NCBI GenBank assembly: GCA_964575715.1
Contig: CAZNSG010000070.1
Span: 1 to 26,772, forward strand
Length of the DNA stretch: 26,772 bases
Direction: 5' to 3'
DNA from: PNAI01 sp964575715
Lineage (GTDB): Bacteria; Pseudomonadota; Alphaproteobacteria; Rhizobiales; Xanthobacteraceae
In this document: positions 7,637 to 15,760 of the stretch, piece by piece
How positions within the stretch are numbered: position 1 is the first letter of the stretch
How the letters are laid out: the number at the start of each line of letters is the position of its first letter
Translations under genes and position numbers: made by a program
The notes under the pieces: generated by a model
Told to the model about the DNA's origin: nothing
What the model saw: only the letters and a program-made list of their open reading frames with translations
Database searches by the model: none

Positions 7637-8826
7637 CACGCCCCGTGGCTTCATCCGCGCTGTCGCATCTGCGTGTGCTCGACCTGACGCGCGTGCGCGC
7701 CGGGCCGACCTGCTGCCGGATTCTGGCCGACTTTGGCGCCGACGTGATCAAGATTGAAGCTCCTCCAGGCGTCGATCCGAACGAAGGTATTAGCGGTGCG
7801 CGCCACGGCTACGACATGATCAACCTGCACCGCAACAAGCGGTCGATCACGTTGAATCTGAAGGAGCGTGACGGGCTCAGCGTTTTTATGCGCTTGCTGA
7901 AGACGGCCGATGTCGTGGTTGAAAACTTCCGACCCGATGTGAAAGATCGTCTCGGTATCGGCTATGAGGCACTTAAGAGCGTCAACCCGCGCGTAATCCT
8001 CGCATCGATTTCCGGCTTCGGTCAGAGCGGACCGTACAAGACCCGCGCCGGGTTTGATCAGATCGCGCAAGGCATGGGCGGGCTCATGGGCGTCACCGGC
8101 GAACCTGGAACACCGCCGATGCGCGCAGGTATCGCGGTCGCGGATTCGTCAGCCGGGGTGTTCGCGGCAACCGGAATTTTGATTGCGCTCGCGGAGCGCG
8201 AGAAATCTGGCCTCGGACAATGGGTGCATACATCGTTGCTGCAGGCGCAAATTGCGATGATGGACTTTCAGGCCGCCCGCTATCTGATCGACGGCACGGT
8301 ACCTCCCCAGGCCGGCAACGATCACCCGACCACTACCCCGATGGGCGTGATTGCGACGGCGGATGGTTTCATCAACATCGGCGTCGGCGGGGACGGTCAT
8401 TGGTGCTCCTTCTGCAAAGTGATCGGGCGGCCGGATCTTGCCAACCATCCTGATTATGCCAAAGGTGTGAACCGCACGCGCAACCGGCCGGCAATTAAGG
8501 TGTTGCTGCAACCGATTTTCATGGGCCGATCGTCCGCAGACTGGCTGGCAGCACTGGAGGCAGAAGGCGTTCCGGCCGGCCCGATCTACAAGGTCGACGA
8601 GGTGTTTGCCGATCCGCAAGTCCAGCATCTTGGTATTGCCGTCCAAGTGCAGGATGCCGAACGAGGTTACACCCGTGTGGTGGGGCAGGCTATCGTGCTC
8701 TCACGCACGCCGGCGGACGTCGTCTGCAGCATTCCCGAACAAGGGGAGCACACGCAATTCATTCTTGGTGAAGTCGGCTATTCCGGCGACGAGATCGCAA
8801 GCTTGCGCGATCGCAAAATCATATGA
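7633..8826 (+). CDS. Family III CoA-transferase (CaiB/BaiF type)
   Basis: Protein of 397 residues predicted to move CoA from an acyl-CoA donor to a carboxylic acid, activating it for further metabolism. The N-terminal LRVLDLTRVRAGPTCCRIL, then DFGADVIKIEAPPG, NKRSITLNLK and VVENFRPDV are hallmark blocks. The catalytic Asp is D171 in GIAVADSSAG, close to Asp169 of formyl-CoA transferase. The start at 7633 overlaps the amidase stop by four bases, so the two are translationally coupled. The SDR gene starts seven bases after its stop. Length is normal for the family. The acid is not known; linkage to an amidase suggests the acid released by amide hydrolysis, which is inference. Confidence 0.93.
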   Translation: MTRPVASSALSHLRVLDLTRVRAGPTCCRILADFGADVIKIEAPPGVDPNEGISGARHGYDMINLHRNKRSITLNLKERDGLSVFMRLLKTADVVVENFRPDVKDRLGIGYEALKSVNPRVILASISGFGQSGPYKTRAGFDQIAQGMGGLMGVTGEPGTPPMRAGIAVADSSAGVFAATGILIALAEREKSGLGQWVHTSLLQAQIAMMDFQAARYLIDGTVPPQAGNDHPTTTPMGVIATADGFINIGVGGDGHWCSFCKVIGRPDLANHPDYAKGVNRTRNRPAIKVLLQPIFMGRSSADWLAALEAEGVPAGPIYKVDEVFADPQVQHLGIAVQVQDAERGYTRVVGQAIVLSRTPADVVCSIPEQGEHTQFILGEVGYSGDEIASLRDRKII

Positions 8827-8833
8827 GGTTACG

Positions 8834-9616
8834 ATGGAACTTGGCCTTGGCGGTAAGCTCGCACTGATCACCGGCGGATCGCGTGGTATCGGCCGCGCAG
8901 TCGCAGAAATGCTCGGTTCGGAAGGCTGCAATCTCGTATTGGTCTCGCGCAACGCGGCGGATTTGAATGCCGCTAAGTGCGAAGTCGAGAAAGCGGCGAA
9001 GGTCTCGGTCCGCATTGATGCTTGCGATCTCGCCGACAGTAGCAATGTGACGCGCTTGGTCGCGCAATATTCGGACGTCGACATTCTGATCAACAATGCG
9101 GGTGCGATCCCCGGCGGAACCATTCTCGACGTCGATGAGGTGCGCTGGCGTACGGCCTGGGATCTGAAAGTCTTCGGCACGATCAATATGACCCGCGCCT
9201 TCTATCCCTTGATGAAGAAGCGGGGAGGCGGCGTCATCATCAACGTGATCGGCAACGCAGCCACCACGCACGATCCGAATTACATCTGCGGGGCCACCGG
9301 CAACGCCGGTCTCACCGCCTTCACCGAGGCGATCGGCAGCGGCAGTCTGCATGACGGCATCCGCGTTCTCGGAGTCAGCCCCGGCCCGACGGCAACGGAC
9401 CGTCTGCTCGGTCTCGTGACCAAACGTGCGAAGGAAAAACTCGGCGACGAAGCGCGCTGGCCCGAATTATTTCAGTCTCTGCCTGGTGGCCGCGTGGGCA
9501 AGCCGGCCGAAATCGCCGCGATGGTTACGTTTCTGGCCTCACCGAAGTCCGCATATACGAGCGGCATAGTGGTAACGCTGGATGCCGGCGCATCGTCGCG
9601 CGCCGGCGCGATCTGA
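8834..9616 (+). CDS. Short-chain dehydrogenase/reductase family protein with non-canonical active site
   Basis: Protein of 260 residues with a clear Rossmann nucleotide-binding fold: TGGSRGIG (13-20) for the cofactor and NNAG (87-90). The catalytic Ser, Tyr and Lys of classical SDRs should follow with spacings of 13 and 4 residues. Those positions read Gly140 (NVIGNAA), Gly153 and Asn157 (ICGATGNAGL); Tyr150 is out of register. The C-terminal half has the usual PG...T segment (VSPGPTATDR) and a normal end (SGIVVTLDAG). I recall homologues that share the ICGA.GNA pattern, so this looks like a subfamily feature rather than decay. It may bind a nucleotide or CoA ester without normal dehydrogenase chemistry. 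It is third in the amidase operon, 30 bases before the hydrolase gene. Confidence 0.88.
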   Translation: MELGLGGKLALITGGSRGIGRAVAEMLGSEGCNLVLVSRNAADLNAAKCEVEKAAKVSVRIDACDLADSSNVTRLVAQYSDVDILINNAGAIPGGTILDVDEVRWRTAWDLKVFGTINMTRAFYPLMKKRGGGVIINVIGNAATTHDPNYICGATGNAGLTAFTEAIGSGSLHDGIRVLGVSPGPTATDRLLGLVTKRAKEKLGDEARWPELFQSLPGGRVGKPAEIAAMVTFLASPKSAYTSGIVVTLDAGASSRAGAI

Positions 9617-9646
9617 GTTTCGACAAAGCCCCTGTTGGAGAATCGA

Positions 9647-10525
9647 ATGCCTCATCTCACCACCGACGACGGCGTGAAGTTGCACTACGAAGAAGTCGGG
9701 AGCGGAACGCCGATCGTGTTCGTTCATGAGTTTGCCGGCGACTGGCGCTCCTGGGAGCATCAGCTCCGTTACTTCGGCCGCCGTTATCGTTGCATCGCCT
9801 ATAATGCCCGCGGGTTCCCTCCTTCCGAAGTTCCCGATGACGTCGATCGCTATTCGCAAGTGCGGGCCCGCGACGACATTAAGGCGGTGCTCGACGCATT
9901 GAAGATCGAGAAGGCGCATATCGTCGGACTGTCGATGGGCGGTTTCGCCGCGCTGCACTTGGGCTTCACGTATCCGGAGCGCGCGCGATCGCTTGTCGTC
10001 GGTGGCTGCGGCTACGGCGCTTCGCCGGACAAGAAGGCGCAATTCGCGGAGGAAACGGAAGCCGCCGCCAAGCGGTTCGAGGAGATCGGCATGAGCAAGG
10101 CTGCGATCGGCTATGCCACGGCGCCCTCGCGCGTTCAGTTCCAGAACAAGGATCCGCGTGGTTGGAAGGAGTTTGCCGACCAGCTTGCCGGAAATTCGAC
10201 CAAAGGCTCTGCGCTCACGATGCGCGGCGTCCAGAAACGGAGGCCGTCGCTGTTCGACCTCGTGGACAAGATGAAGACGATTACTGCGCCAACACTGATC
10301 ATGACCGGCGACGAAGACTGGCCGTGCCTTGAACCGGCGCTTCTGATGAAGCGGACAATTCTCACCGCTGGGCTCGTAGTGATGCCGAACACCGGCCACA
10401 CGATCAATCTGGAGGAGCCGGCGGCATTCAACCGTCACGTGGCGGATTTCCTGCACGCGGTTGATGCCGGCCGGTGGCCGGTGCGGGATCCACGGGCTAT
10501 GGCCAACGCGATCCTGGGCAAGTAA
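9647..10525 (+). CDS. Alpha/beta hydrolase
   Basis: Protein of 292 residues with a complete alpha/beta-hydrolase triad: nucleophile S96 in GLSMGGF, acid probably D224 in GDEDW, and His251 in NTGHTINLEEP. The oxyanion-hole region reads VHEFAGDW where HG is more usual. There is no signal peptide, so it should be cytoplasmic. ATG 9647 has a TTGGAG site eight bases upstream; an in-frame TTG at 9635 is part of that site. It is the last gene of the amidase / CoA-transferase / SDR operon. The family includes esterases, C-C bond hydrolases, 3-oxoadipate enol-lactonases and the deformylase of nicotinate breakdown, and the sequence does not decide among them. Confidence 0.9.
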   Translation: MPHLTTDDGVKLHYEEVGSGTPIVFVHEFAGDWRSWEHQLRYFGRRYRCIAYNARGFPPSEVPDDVDRYSQVRARDDIKAVLDALKIEKAHIVGLSMGGFAALHLGFTYPERARSLVVGGCGYGASPDKKAQFAEETEAAAKRFEEIGMSKAAIGYATAPSRVQFQNKDPRGWKEFADQLAGNSTKGSALTMRGVQKRRPSLFDLVDKMKTITAPTLIMTGDEDWPCLEPALLMKRTILTAGLVVMPNTGHTINLEEPAAFNRHVADFLHAVDAGRWPVRDPRAMANAILGK

Positions 10526-10833
10526 CGTAAGTCCGGCCACCGGCGTCGCACCTTGCAACGTCGAGCGATCAGCTGGTTGCGGCCGGCTCCTGGTGTGCGA
10601 TCTCACATTCTGGCGCAAGCCGACTGCTTTAGGTCGATGCCGTCGAATAAAGCTTCGTGATCAGCGGTACTGTGTGATCTTGCTCGATTCGTTCAGCGAC
10701 GAAGGCGGAGCATGATGGGTCGGCAGGCGGGCGACCAGAGGCAGATTTTCTATCTTCTTCACTCTCGAAGATCGCATTCCACCAGGTTATTTGCCGGCGG
10801 CGGCAACTTGGTCAGGAAAAATTCTACACTGGT
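10526..10833. other. Convergent non-coding gap
   Basis: About 300 bases between the end of the hydrolase gene and the end of the leftward TctC gene. I see no gene. GGCCACCGGC at about 10535 can pair with GCCGGTGGCC inside the last codons of the hydrolase gene, giving a GC-rich stem with a large loop. There is no T-tract, so I do not call it a terminator. Confidence 0.5.
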
Positions 10834-11799
10834 CTATTTTCGCAAATTGGCGGCGTCGATCGCGGCATCGAACTGCGACTGTTCGCGCGCAATCTGCGCG
10901 GCGAATTCCTGCGGCGTAGTGCCGTTGGCTACGATCCCGAGCTTAGTCAGTTGCGCGACAATTGCCGGATCGCGCGCCACTGCGATCACGTGTTGAGCCA
11001 GCTTGTCGACGACCGCCTGCGGCGTCTTGGCGGGCGCGAGAAAGCCGTTCCAGGAATTGAGCGAGAAGTCCGGAAACAGCTCGCTGACGGTCGGAACATC
11101 GGGAAGCTGCGGCATGCGCTTGTCAGTGGCTACTCCGAGAATTCTGAGCTTTCCGCTTTGCGCCTGCGGGATGAGTTCCGAGGCATTGCCAAAATACATC
11201 TCGATCTGTCCGCCGAGCAACGCCGTCACCGCTGGTGCGCCGCCGCTAAATGGAACATGAACGGCATCAATGCCGGCGCGCGCAACGAACAATGCGCCGG
11301 AGAGATGCCCGATCGAGCCGGTGCCGCCAGAGCCGAAACTGGATTTGCGGGCCTTGGCCCAAGCGATGTACTCCGGCATCGTCTTGGCCGGGGTCGCCGC
11401 ATTGATCGCGAGGATGAACGGTCCGGTACCGAATATGCTAACCGGAATGAGATCCTTGAGCGGGTCATAATTGACCTTCTGAATCTTCGGCGCCACCGCG
11501 ATTTGCGGCGCAGCACCAAACAGCAGCGTATAGCCGTCCGGCGGTGCCTGTGCGACGAACGCCGCTGCGATCGTTCCCGCCGCCCCGACCTTGTTCTCTA
11601 TGACAAATGCTTGTTTGAGGTCGTCAGCAAGACGGGCACTTGCCATCCGTGCCATCACGTCGGTGTTGCCGCCTGGCGCGAATGGCACGATGACCGTAAC
11701 TGTCTTGCTTGGCCAATCCGTCGCTTGTGCGTGTGCGATTGCCGGAAAGAAGGTCGTAAGAATCATCGCAATTTTGACAGTTAAACTCAATGTTCTCAT
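10834..11799 (-). CDS. Orphan tripartite tricarboxylate transporter (TctC/Bug) binding protein
   Basis: Protein of 321 residues, exported to the periplasm. Residues 1-24 form a signal peptide ending AIAHAQA. The mature N-terminus (WPSKTVTVIVPFAPGG, then TDVMAR) and later DGYTLLFG and SFGSGGTGSIGHL are standard Bug-family blocks that line the ligand pocket, which usually binds a carboxylate. The start is supported by GGAGAGGGAG upstream of ATG 11799. No TctA or TctB membrane genes are nearby, as is common for this expanded family, so it either works with a remote transporter or acts in sensing. A 16-bp tandem repeat (12041-12072) lies about 240 bases upstream. The FAD hydroxylase gene lies farther upstream on the same strand. 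Confidence 0.92.
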   Translation of the reverse strand: MRTLSLTVKIAMILTTFFPAIAHAQATDWPSKTVTVIVPFAPGGNTDVMARMASARLADDLKQAFVIENKVGAAGTIAAAFVAQAPPDGYTLLFGAAPQIAVAPKIQKVNYDPLKDLIPVSIFGTGPFILAINAATPAKTMPEYIAWAKARKSSFGSGGTGSIGHLSGALFVARAGIDAVHVPFSGGAPAVTALLGGQIEMYFGNASELIPQAQSGKLRILGVATDKRMPQLPDVPTVSELFPDFSLNSWNGFLAPAKTPQAVVDKLAQHVIAVARDPAIVAQLTKLGIVANGTTPQEFAAQIAREQSQFDAAIDAANLRK

Positions 11800-12236
11800 G
11801 ACTCCCTCTCCTTGTCGCGTCATCCAGTATCGGGTCACTTGTGTCGCAACCTCGTCCTCATAGGCGTATTATGATCTAGCAATCCCTTGTGGCGCTGATA
11901 CTCGATCATTCCGGCAACGAATTGGCGCAAGATCGTAATTTATAGAACGGCAAATCGCGTTGAACAATGTCCGCAATCTGCGAGGCTTCGCATGGAGCGG
12001 ATAGCGACCTTCACTCGTGTCTCCTGAAGGCCGACCACATCTATAGTATAGCCCGACTATAGTATAGCCCGACGTCTGCCATCGTCGAACGTCGTTCGGC
12101 TGCGGGGAGAATGGATTGGGGGTGACAGCCCGGCATCGATGGGAAGCAGGCGACTTTTCATCTTGTGGTTGCCCCTATCCGACGGATAACTGGCTGCGAA
12201 ATCCGCTTTCTGTCGCTGAATTGGCACATGTCCGCG
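11800..12236. other. Non-coding gap upstream of the first TctC gene
   Basis: About 435 bases between the end of the FAD hydroxylase gene and the start of the TctC gene, both leftward. Long frames here are shadows of the hydroxylase gene. The notable content is a 16-bp perfect tandem duplication at 12041-12072. The promoter of the TctC gene probably lies here, but I cannot place it. Confidence 0.5.
12041..12072. repeat. Perfect 16-bp tandem duplication (CTATAGTATAGCCCGA twice)
   Basis: Two head-to-tail copies, 12041-12056 and 12057-12072. Each contains CTATAGTATAG, close to a dyad (CTATA and TATAG). The position, about 240 bases upstream of the leftward TctC start, allows a role as a paired regulator site; slippage without function is equally possible. 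Confidence 0.85.
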
Positions 12237-13466
12237 TTAGGTTATTGCATTGGCGTAGTGAAGACTTTCGATCATCGCAACGCGCTGCAAGTATGCGCGA
12301 AGCTTTCCGCGATCGGAAACAATCGCACGCAACTCGCCATAAAATCGTTCGCGTTCGCGTGAATCTTTCTGCTCGATATTGCGCTTATTCTCGATGGTTT
12401 GGCGCTGTAGATACTCCTGCGCGACAGTCCGCCGTTGGCGGTCGTACAGGTCGAGCAGATTTTCAGGCGCACCGTGCTGAATAATCGCTGAAAGTTTTTC
12501 GACAAGATTGAAGGCATCATGGAAGCCGAAGTTCATGCCCATCCCGCCGAGCGGATTATTGATATGCGCGGCATCTCCGGCGATGAGAAGTCTACCAACG
12601 CGGTAGCACGAGGCGACGCGCTGATGCACGCTGTAGAGATTGCGATGAATAACGTCGTAGTGGCCGTCCTTACGATGAAATCCCTGCATGCGCCCTTGCA
12701 CCGCGCCTTCCTCGAAGATGGCTTCGGCCGGACTATGGGCGTCGACGGGGAAAACGACGCGCCAAGTACCGCGCTCGTCGTGACCGGGAACCTTGAACAG
12801 CGCGCACCATTCGTCGGGATCGGCGATATAGTTAGTCATCGCATAACCATGCTGGGCGAAATCGTAGCGGGTACTGAGAATCAGAAAGCGCTCCTCGTAG
12901 GTGAAACCGGAAAATTCGACATTCATGGATTTACGCACCTGGCTGCGTCCTCCGTCGCAACCGATCATCCAAAGCCCGCGAAACGTCTTCGATCCACCAG
13001 GCACTTCGACGGTAGCTGTCACGCCATTTTTGTCCTGCATGACATCCAGAACGCGATGTTCCATCAGCACCTGACATTCCGGATAAGCCTTGAGCTGGTC
13101 AAGCAAGATGCCGCAAACCTTATGCTGCTCGAGCATCAACCTAAATGGGTAGCGAGTATCGTGAGCAAGAGCACCAAGATCAAAATCAGCAACAACGCCG
13201 GTCCGGCGATCGCGGTATTGAAAGTTTCGCACGATATAGCCGCGTGCCAGCATCACTTCGATCACGCCGATGCCTTCGAACATCTCCAGCGTCGGCGGAT
13301 GGATGGTCCCGGCGCGCGGATCATCGAAAATCTTGTTACCGACTTCCAAGACCGTGACCGGAATACCGCGGCGGGCGAGGTTGAGTGCGGCCGTGAGGCC
13401 GACAGGGCCAGCGCCAGCAATGAGGACGCGTTCCATTGACTTTGGCGAACTCAGCGGCAAGGGCAT
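12237..13466 (-). CDS. FAD-dependent aromatic hydroxylase (PheA/TfdB-like monooxygenase)
   Basis: Protein of 409 residues expected to hydroxylate an aromatic or heteroaromatic ring using NAD(P)H, oxygen and FAD. The N-terminal dinucleotide-binding motif is GAGPVG (18-23) followed by LARRGIPVTVLE, the mid-protein DG motif is GCDGGRS (169-175), and the FAD ribityl motif is GDAAHINNP (297-305). This trio defines group A flavoprotein monooxygenases. The length is close to single-component 4-hydroxybenzoate or 6-hydroxynicotinate hydroxylases; phenol-hydroxylase types usually carry an extra C-terminal domain, absent here. The start is uncertain: 13466, or MERVLIAG at 13436, which begins right at the fold; neither has a strong ribosome site. 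It lies between two TctC genes on the same strand and is probably transcribed from the 13467-13793 region. Confidence 0.9.
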   Translation of the reverse strand: MPLPLSSPKSMERVLIAGAGPVGLTAALNLARRGIPVTVLEVGNKIFDDPRAGTIHPPTLEMFEGIGVIEVMLARGYIVRNFQYRDRRTGVVADFDLGALAHDTRYPFRLMLEQHKVCGILLDQLKAYPECQVLMEHRVLDVMQDKNGVTATVEVPGGSKTFRGLWMIGCDGGRSQVRKSMNVEFSGFTYEERFLILSTRYDFAQHGYAMTNYIADPDEWCALFKVPGHDERGTWRVVFPVDAHSPAEAIFEEGAVQGRMQGFHRKDGHYDVIHRNLYSVHQRVASCYRVGRLLIAGDAAHINNPLGGMGMNFGFHDAFNLVEKLSAIIQHGAPENLLDLYDRQRRTVAQEYLQRQTIENKRNIEQKDSRERERFYGELRAIVSDRGKLRAYLQRVAMIESLHYANAIT

Positions 13467-13793
13467 GGCGTATGTACCAAAAACCTATACGCGGACGTTA
13501 TGGTGATGAGGACCGCCGAGGACTGGCGTTGATACAATGCGGCCGCCGCGTTCTCGGCTCATCACAATCACCGTCATAGGCCGCCATCTCCCCGTGCAAT
13601 TCCGAAATCGGGGAGAGTGATATCTCTAACTGGGCTAACAGTGACTTATCTATCGCGCGCCTACAGTTGTGATTCGCATAATGACAGGTTAAGGAGGATG
13701 CTGGATGACAGGTTAAGGAGGATGCTGGACTGATCGGTAGCCAAGCCCGGAAATGACGACCGATGACTCAGCGCCACACCAACCCGTTTTGTT
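13467..13793. other. Non-coding gap with hairpin and duplication
   Basis: About 330 bases between the end of the second TctC gene and the start of the FAD hydroxylase gene, both leftward. It contains a hairpin at 13587-13616 (TCTCCCCG and CGGGGAGA arms, 14-base loop, no T-tract) and a 24-bp tandem duplication at 13681-13728. The hydroxylase promoter should lie here. No gene is supported. Confidence 0.5.
13681..13728. repeat. Perfect 24-bp tandem duplication
   Basis: Copies at 13681-13704 and 13705-13728, each beginning ATGACAGGTTAAGGAGGATG. Each copy holds a Shine-Dalgarno-like AAGGAGG followed by an ATG on the plus strand, but at a spacing too short for initiation and with no downstream gene, so this is probably chance. 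Confidence 0.88.
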
Positions 13794-14780
13794 TTACTCC
13801 AGTTTGATGTTGTTCGCCCGCACGACCTCCCCCCAGCGGGCGGATTCGTCACGCATGAATTTGGCGTAGTCCTGCGGCGAGCCACCGGCAGCGACCGCGC
13901 CCTGCTTGACGAAATTCTCCCGAATTTCGTCCGATCCGAGGATTTTCTCGATTTCTCCATTCAGTCGCTGAACAATCGGCTGCGGCAACTGGGCAGGGCC
14001 AACGACACCGTACCACAACGAAATCTCCATGCCCTTGATCCCGAGTTGAGCGAAGGTCGGAATGTCGGGCAAAACTGAATTGCGCGCGATGCTGGCCGCT
14101 GCCAGCGGCCGCAGCTTGCCGGCCTGGATCAGCGCGAGTAGCGACGGCACTGCGTCAAACATGATATCCACGCGCCCGGCGCCGACATCGATCACGGCGG
14201 GGCCACTTCCGCGATAGGGCACGTGCAGCATTTTGCTGCCGGTGATGGTCTGGAACAATTCGCCAGCGAGATGCGGAGCGCCGCCATTTCCAGACGAGGC
14301 GAACGAAAGCTTGCCCGGGTTCGCCTTGGCGAAGTCGATCACCTGCTTCAGCGATTTTTCGGGACGATCTGCGTTGATGGTCATCACCAGCGGCAGGTTG
14401 GCAACGAAGATGATCGGTGTGAAGTCCTTTACTGAGTCGTATGGGAGCTTGGTGTGGATGTGCGGTCCGATGCCATGGGTGGTGATCGAGTTGAGTAGCA
14501 GCGTGTAGCCGTCCGGCGCAGCCTTGGCGACATTGTCCGAGGCAATGGTGCCGCTGGCACCGCCGCGATTGCTGATAACCACCGGCTGACCCAAAGCATC
14601 ACCGAGTTTGCGGCCGACCAGGCGCGCGATGAAATCGGCGGCACCGCCGGGCGGTACGGGTACCACCAGGGTAATCGCCCTGCTGGGGTAATTGTCCTGC
14701 GCTTGCGCGACCGGCGCGGCGATAGCGGCTGCCACGATAAGATAAAGGCCAAGATGGGTTCTCATTGTCCGACTCCACAT
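13794..14780 (-). CDS. Orphan tripartite tricarboxylate transporter (TctC/Bug) binding protein
   Basis: Second Bug-family protein, about 328 residues, periplasmic. The signal peptide contains LGLYLIVAAAIAAPVAQAQ, and the mature protein starts DNYPSRAITLVVPVPPGG followed by AADFIAR, the family hallmark. Other family blocks are GGASGTIASDNVAKA, DGYTLLLNS, SFASSGNGGAPHL and HVPYRGSGPAV. Two starts are possible: 14780, with GGAG seven bases upstream, and MRTHLG at 14765, also with a GGAG site; both give a workable signal peptide. It is divergent from the NMT1-like gene, with 83 bases between starts. No TctA/TctB partner is visible. The FAD hydroxylase gene lies downstream on the same strand after a 327-base gap. 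Confidence 0.92.
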   Translation of the reverse strand: MWSRTMRTHLGLYLIVAAAIAAPVAQAQDNYPSRAITLVVPVPPGGAADFIARLVGRKLGDALGQPVVISNRGGASGTIASDNVAKAAPDGYTLLLNSITTHGIGPHIHTKLPYDSVKDFTPIIFVANLPLVMTINADRPEKSLKQVIDFAKANPGKLSFASSGNGGAPHLAGELFQTITGSKMLHVPYRGSGPAVIDVGAGRVDIMFDAVPSLLALIQAGKLRPLAAASIARNSVLPDIPTFAQLGIKGMEISLWYGVVGPAQLPQPIVQRLNGEIEKILGSDEIRENFVKQGAVAAGGSPQDYAKFMRDESARWGEVVRANNIKLE

Positions 14781-14863
14781 CGTACACTCCGGTGCCAGAA
14801 GCTTAATCAGTTTCTCCACATAGGGGCAACGGCCCGACCGGCGCACCATCCAGGTTTTCGTCC

Positions 14864-15760
14864 ATGCCGATCCGACTCATGGAAAACTTCCGCGCTATTT
14901 TTTACGCGCCGTACTACGCCACCCATGTGCTGGGCTTCTATCGGTATGAAGGCGTCGAAGTGGAGCTGCTTACATCAAATGCGCCCGGCGATGCGGTTTC
15001 CAAGCTGATCGATGGTACCATCGACTTGACCTGGGGTGGGCCGATGCGGGTGATGAAGGCGCACGACCAGGACAGAAACTCTCCGCTAGTCAATTTCTGC
15101 GAGGTTGTGTCCCGCGATCCTTTCTTCCTGATTGGCAAACGTAAAACGAGTACGTTCCAGCTAGCCGATCTCGCCGGCAGAAAATTTGCCTCGGTGTCCG
15201 AGGTGTCGACGCCGTGGATGTGCTTGCAGCAGGATCTGCGAGACCGGGGCATGAACCCCGACAAGCTTCTGCGCTTCTCCGACCGGACGATGGCGCACAA
15301 CTATCAAGCTTTGCAGGCGGGCGACATCGACGTAATGCAGGTGTTCGAGCCGTTCATATCAATGGCTGAGAAGGATGGCGCCGGCGAAGTACTTTACGCG
15401 GCGAGTACACGGGGCCCGACGGCCTATACCGCCTTCATCGCCACGCGCGAAGACTGCGCAATGCGCCGCGGCGAATTCGCTGCGATGACGCGCGCCACTG
15501 CAAAGATGCTGGCGTGGCTCTACGCTAATCCGGCCGAGGAGTTGGCGAAGGCGGTGGCCGCGTTTTTCCCGAATGTGCCAATGGATATTTTGGTTCGGTC
15601 GCTTCGTCGTTACAAGGACGCCACCTTGTGGTCGCGCGAGACCAGGATGCTCCCGCAAGGTTTCGCGCGGCTTGCGCAAAGTCTGCACTCGGGTGGGTTT
15701 ATCCTTCGGATGCCGAGCTATGATGAATGTGTTGAGTCGAATCTCAATGGGATCTGCTGA
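14864..15760 (+). CDS. Leaderless NMT1/THI5-like substrate-binding-fold protein
   Basis: Protein of 298 residues with an SsuA/NMT1-type binding fold: FYAPYYATHVLGFYRYEGVE near the start, then GTIDLTWGGPMRV and YQALQAGDIDVMQVFEPF. Normal periplasmic members carry a signal peptide; here the fold begins almost at residue 1 (MPIRLMENFRAIFYAPYY) and no hydrophobic leader is present, so a cytoplasmic location is likely. No upstream in-frame leader is evident in the 83-base gap to the divergent TctC gene. It could be a ligand sensor, an enzyme related to pyrimidine-precursor (THI5-like) proteins, or a binding protein that has lost export. It has no adjacent permease; the ABC system at 2572-5353 has its own binding protein. 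Family confident, function unknown. Confidence 0.8.
   Translation: MPIRLMENFRAIFYAPYYATHVLGFYRYEGVEVELLTSNAPGDAVSKLIDGTIDLTWGGPMRVMKAHDQDRNSPLVNFCEVVSRDPFFLIGKRKTSTFQLADLAGRKFASVSEVSTPWMCLQQDLRDRGMNPDKLLRFSDRTMAHNYQALQAGDIDVMQVFEPFISMAEKDGAGEVLYAASTRGPTAYTAFIATREDCAMRRGEFAAMTRATAKMLAWLYANPAEELAKAVAAFFPNVPMDILVRSLRRYKDATLWSRETRMLPQGFARLAQSLHSGGFILRMPSYDECVESNLNGIC

Noticed and set aside
10470..10550. Terminator of the amidase operon
   Set aside because: A GC-rich stem can form, but one arm lies inside the coding sequence, the loop is large and no T-run follows.
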